From positions 79,414 to 143,413 of the forward strand of contig NZ_ARQI01000129.1 of the NCBI RefSeq assembly GCF_000384655.1: a DNA stretch of 64,000 bases. Direction: 5' to 3'. Source of the DNA: Brachyspira innocens ATCC 29796. Its GTDB lineage: Bacteria; Spirochaetota; Brachyspiria; Brachyspirales; Brachyspiraceae. This document shows positions 61,789 to 64,000 of the stretch, in pieces. The notes beneath the pieces are model-generated. The model was not told the origin of the DNA. It saw only the letters and a program-made list of their open reading frames with translations, and ran no database searches. Numbering within the stretch: position 1 is the stretch's first letter; each line of letters opens with the position of its first letter. Made by a program: the position numbers and the translations under genes.

Positions 61789-62748
61789 TTACTGTAAATC
61801 AGCTGGTATTGTTATACCGAGTTTTTGTGCTGCATTAGTATTTACTTCTAATACTGGATTTTGTATATATTCTATAGGCATAGAAGCAGGTAAAGCCTCG
61901 CCTCTCAATATTCTTACTGCCTGTCTTCCTGTAAGTTTTCCAAGTTCATAATAATCTATACCATAAGTAGCAAGTCCGCCAGCCTCAAGCATACCAGCCT
62001 CTCCGCATATTACTGGTATTTTAGCAGGTTCTGTAATAGATATAACATTAGCCATACCAGCAGCAACCATATTGTCTGTAGGAGCATAAATGGCATCTAC
62101 TTTTCCTACCAAACTTTGAACTACCTGCTGTATATCATTAGGATTTGTTATAGTAGCATCTATATATGATATACCCATTTCATCTGCTTTTAATTTAGCC
62201 ATATCTACTTGGAATTTAGAGTTTTGTTCGCTTGAATTATATAAAAATGCTATTCTCTCTACTGAAGGAACTAATTTCTTCAATAAATCCATTTGCTCTT
62301 TTACTGGTGTTAAATCTGAAGTTCCAGTAACATTGCCACCAGGTACATTATTATCAGCAACTAATTTTGAATCTGCTGGGTCTGTTACTGCTGTAACAAG
62401 TATAGGTATATCTTTTGTTGTATTTGCTACAGCCTGTGCTGCAGGTGTTGCTATAGCAAGTATTAAATCTACTTTATCATTAACAAATTTTTGTGATATT
62501 GTAATGCAGTTTGCCTGTTCACCTTGAGCATTCTGATAATCTATAGTAATATTTTTGCCGTCTTCATAGCCTGCTTCTTTCAATCCGTCTACAAAACCAT
62601 TATTTGCAGCATCCAAAGCATTATGCTCTACTAACTGAAGTATGCCTATTTTAGGCATTTTTGCGCCATTTGAAGACGAATTAGATGAATTATTTGAACA
62701 GGATAAAAGTAATATACCTGCAAATAATATAGCAAATAACTTTTTCAT
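61789..62748 (-). CDS. ABC transporter substrate-binding lipoprotein, TrpX-like (PF04392)
   Basis: 319 residues from the ATG at 62748, which has AAAGGAGAT in place; the frame is open 19 codons further but without a signal. Lipobox LLSC, then an N/S-rich linker. KIGILQLVEHNALDAANNGF, KNITIDYQNAQGEQAN, ILAIATPAAQAVANTTKDIP, VTAVTDPADSKLV and GGNVTGTSD are the blocks of the TrpX/TrtX family (Pfam ABC_sub_bind), several of which bind tryptophan or tyrosine. Permease and ATPase genes are not adjacent. Ligand not determinable. Confidence 0.87.
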   Translation of the reverse strand: MKKLFAILFAGILLLSCSNNSSNSSSNGAKMPKIGILQLVEHNALDAANNGFVDGLKEAGYEDGKNITIDYQNAQGEQANCITISQKFVNDKVDLILAIATPAAQAVANTTKDIPILVTAVTDPADSKLVADNNVPGGNVTGTSDLTPVKEQMDLLKKLVPSVERIAFLYNSSEQNSKFQVDMAKLKADEMGISYIDATITNPNDIQQVVQSLVGKVDAIYAPTDNMVAAGMANVISITEPAKIPVICGEAGMLEAGGLATYGIDYYELGKLTGRQAVRILRGEALPASMPIEYIQNPVLEVNTNAAQKLGITIPADLQ

Positions 62749-62840
62749 TATTATATCTCCTTTAAATTCATAATTACTATTACTAGTATAATATAATATA
62801 GCCATAATAAAGTCAAATAAAATTCACACATAAAAATTAA

Positions 62841-64000
62841 TTATTTATGTTCATTCAGAAAAAGCTCTATATTTTTACTATGTCTTAAAGATAGATCTTT
62901 TTCAAATCTTATTACATATCTCTCAATGCTTCCAAACATAGCTGCTGCATTTAATATTAGAAAAATAGACAACAATAAAAATATTTTTTTAGTATTAATA
63001 ATAAAATTTTCCTTCTGAACTAAAAATAAAATAATAGGAGCATAACATACAGAAAAAAGTCCGTAAAAATAATGAAAATAACCTTCTCCAAATCTGAAAA
63101 TTAAAAAACATAAAAGAGTTATAAATATTGATAAAATAAAAAATTTTGATATCTCTAAAGATGTTCTTTCATTATCAGTTTTTCCTTTGTATCTAAAATT
63201 AAAAACAAAATAAAACATATTAATCAAACAGTAAACAGAAAATACAAGATTAAGAATTAAAAATATCAAGCCGTATATATAAGATGGTGCTGAAGTCCAA
63301 AATTCTATAATATTATTAAAACCTCTTAAATAATGAGATGACATTTCGTTTGTAGGAAATAAAAATAATGCCTGTATTTTTGCAATAATAATTTTCCCTG
63401 TATCTGGCCCTTTTGAAAACATTAATTTAGTATTATAAAATCCATTATTAATTTCTGAAATTAGATAAGGAAGATACTCTAAAAATGATAAAAAAACTCC
63501 TAAAATCCAATATTTCAAATATTTAATTGTATTTCTATAAGTAAGAATTAAATAAAATATCATAGTAGGTACAACAGAAAAAAATGAAGCAAAATGTCCT
63601 TGTGCTATAATTGCCAATACTGGAAAAATAAAAATAGATGGTATAATAGCTTTTTTATCAAAGTTTCTACTATATATATATATATATATATATATTCATA
63701 AAGAAGAATAAAAAATATAAAACTAAAAATTAATGATATATTAGGATTCCAAAAATTTGTCATAGATTTTACTAAATAGCCATTAAGTAAAATAAGAGGA
63801 GACATAAAAGAACAAACAAAAAGTCCTAATCTTTTATAAAGCCAAAATAAAAACAATGATATGATAAAAAGACTAAAAAAATAATTTATAATCTTAGCTG
63901 CATATAGATTCTCATTACCAAATTTATAACATAAAATATAGAATATATAATAAGCTCCGCCCGGTACTCTTGGAGTTTTAAACTCATCTTCATAAGTATC
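62841..64000 (-). pseudogene. Polytopic membrane protein (glycosyltransferase-39-like), frame broken at a (TA)12 tract; runs off the window
   Basis: At the right edge the minus strand is open without a stop: DTYEDEFKTPRVPGGAYYIF, then several hydrophobic segments up to FILLYEY. There (TA)12 is translated YIYIYIYI and the frame ends soon after. In the next frame SRNFDKKAIIPSIFIFPVLA continues straight into IIAQGHFASFFSVVPTMIFY and at least seven more hydrophobic segments to the stop at 62841. Dropping one TA joins both parts without other change. So this is one gene, split by dinucleotide slippage: OFF in this sequence, or an unstable read of the tract. The start lies outside. The layout resembles membrane glycosyltransferases of the GT39/ArnT kind, but no catalytic motif is in view. 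Confidence 0.75.
63671..63695. repeat. Dinucleotide tract, (TA)12 plus one base
   Basis: 25 bases of uninterrupted TA inside a coding sequence, the only tract of this kind and length that I saw in a gene in the window. Its length fixes which of two frames is read downstream. Confidence 0.95.

Overview
The window is extremely AT-rich (coding and intergenic) and looks like a chromosomal segment of an anaerobic spirochaete, most likely Brachyspira. Supporting signs are many LxxC-type lipoproteins, a kdsC-lptC-lptA envelope cluster, strong AGGAG ribosome sites, TTG/GTG starts, a large TPR protein resembling the N-terminal half of the GreA fusion proteins of spirochaetes and chlamydiae, and genus-type surface lipoproteins. 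I see no rRNA, CRISPR array, insertion sequence or prophage.

Layout. 0-5.6 kb: end of a dolichyl-phosphate-mannose-synthase-like glycosyltransferase, three tandem NMT1/SsuA-like binding lipoproteins, then aroA and ftsY on the other strand. 5.7-12.6 kb: a decayed rubrerythrin gene with its operator-like palindrome, a PLP aminotransferase, then rhodanese lipoprotein / radical-SAM DUF3641 (ArsS-like) / mtnA / mtnK / second rhodanese. 12.8-24.2 kb: a stand-alone OLD-family ATPase-TOPRIM protein, an aminotransferase, tRNA-Glu, tRNA-Lys and tRNA-Phe, an RluA synthase, a GldG-like protein with radA, an HD-GYP-like protein and dxs. 24.4-31.4 kb: a minus-strand set of two TVP38/TMEM64 membrane proteins, two YdjY-like Cys-motif lipoproteins, a 4-TM protein, CofC-like and GT2-like transferases (TIGR04282/TIGR04283 type) and a CCG-domain Fe-S protein. 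31.9-35.5 kb: a complete ECF transporter (S, two ATPases, T) with a TudS-like desulfidase. 35.5-44.6 kb: TPR proteins, a frameshifted hutI, TauE, PHP phosphatase, cytidylate-kinase-like protein, MinD/FlhG-like ATPase and a PflA-like radical SAM. 44.7-48.7 kb: FeoA-FeoB fusion, a XRE regulator and RadC. 48.9-57 kb: a family of large modular lipoproteins and a beta-barrel protein. 57.3-60.7 kb: kdsC-lptC-lptA plus an unknown lipoprotein. 60.7-64 kb: tRNA-Arg, tRNA-Ser, truA, a TrpX-like binding protein, and a membrane protein interrupted at a (TA)12 tract.

Themes. Sulfur/metalloid chemistry recurs: rhodaneses, a DUF3641 radical SAM, MTA-type salvage, the YdjXYZ-like set with the two transferases, and a desulfidase tied to an ECF transporter. 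The first and third groups look like two halves of one uncharacterised pathway, split by about 13 kb. Three genes carry frame disruptions: the rubrerythrin gene (multiple), hutI (one base) and the membrane protein at the dinucleotide tract, where a contingency switch is plausible. Short promoter-like repeats and a related GC-rich element recur at the 3' ends of minus-strand genes and explain most of the longer gene-free stretches.
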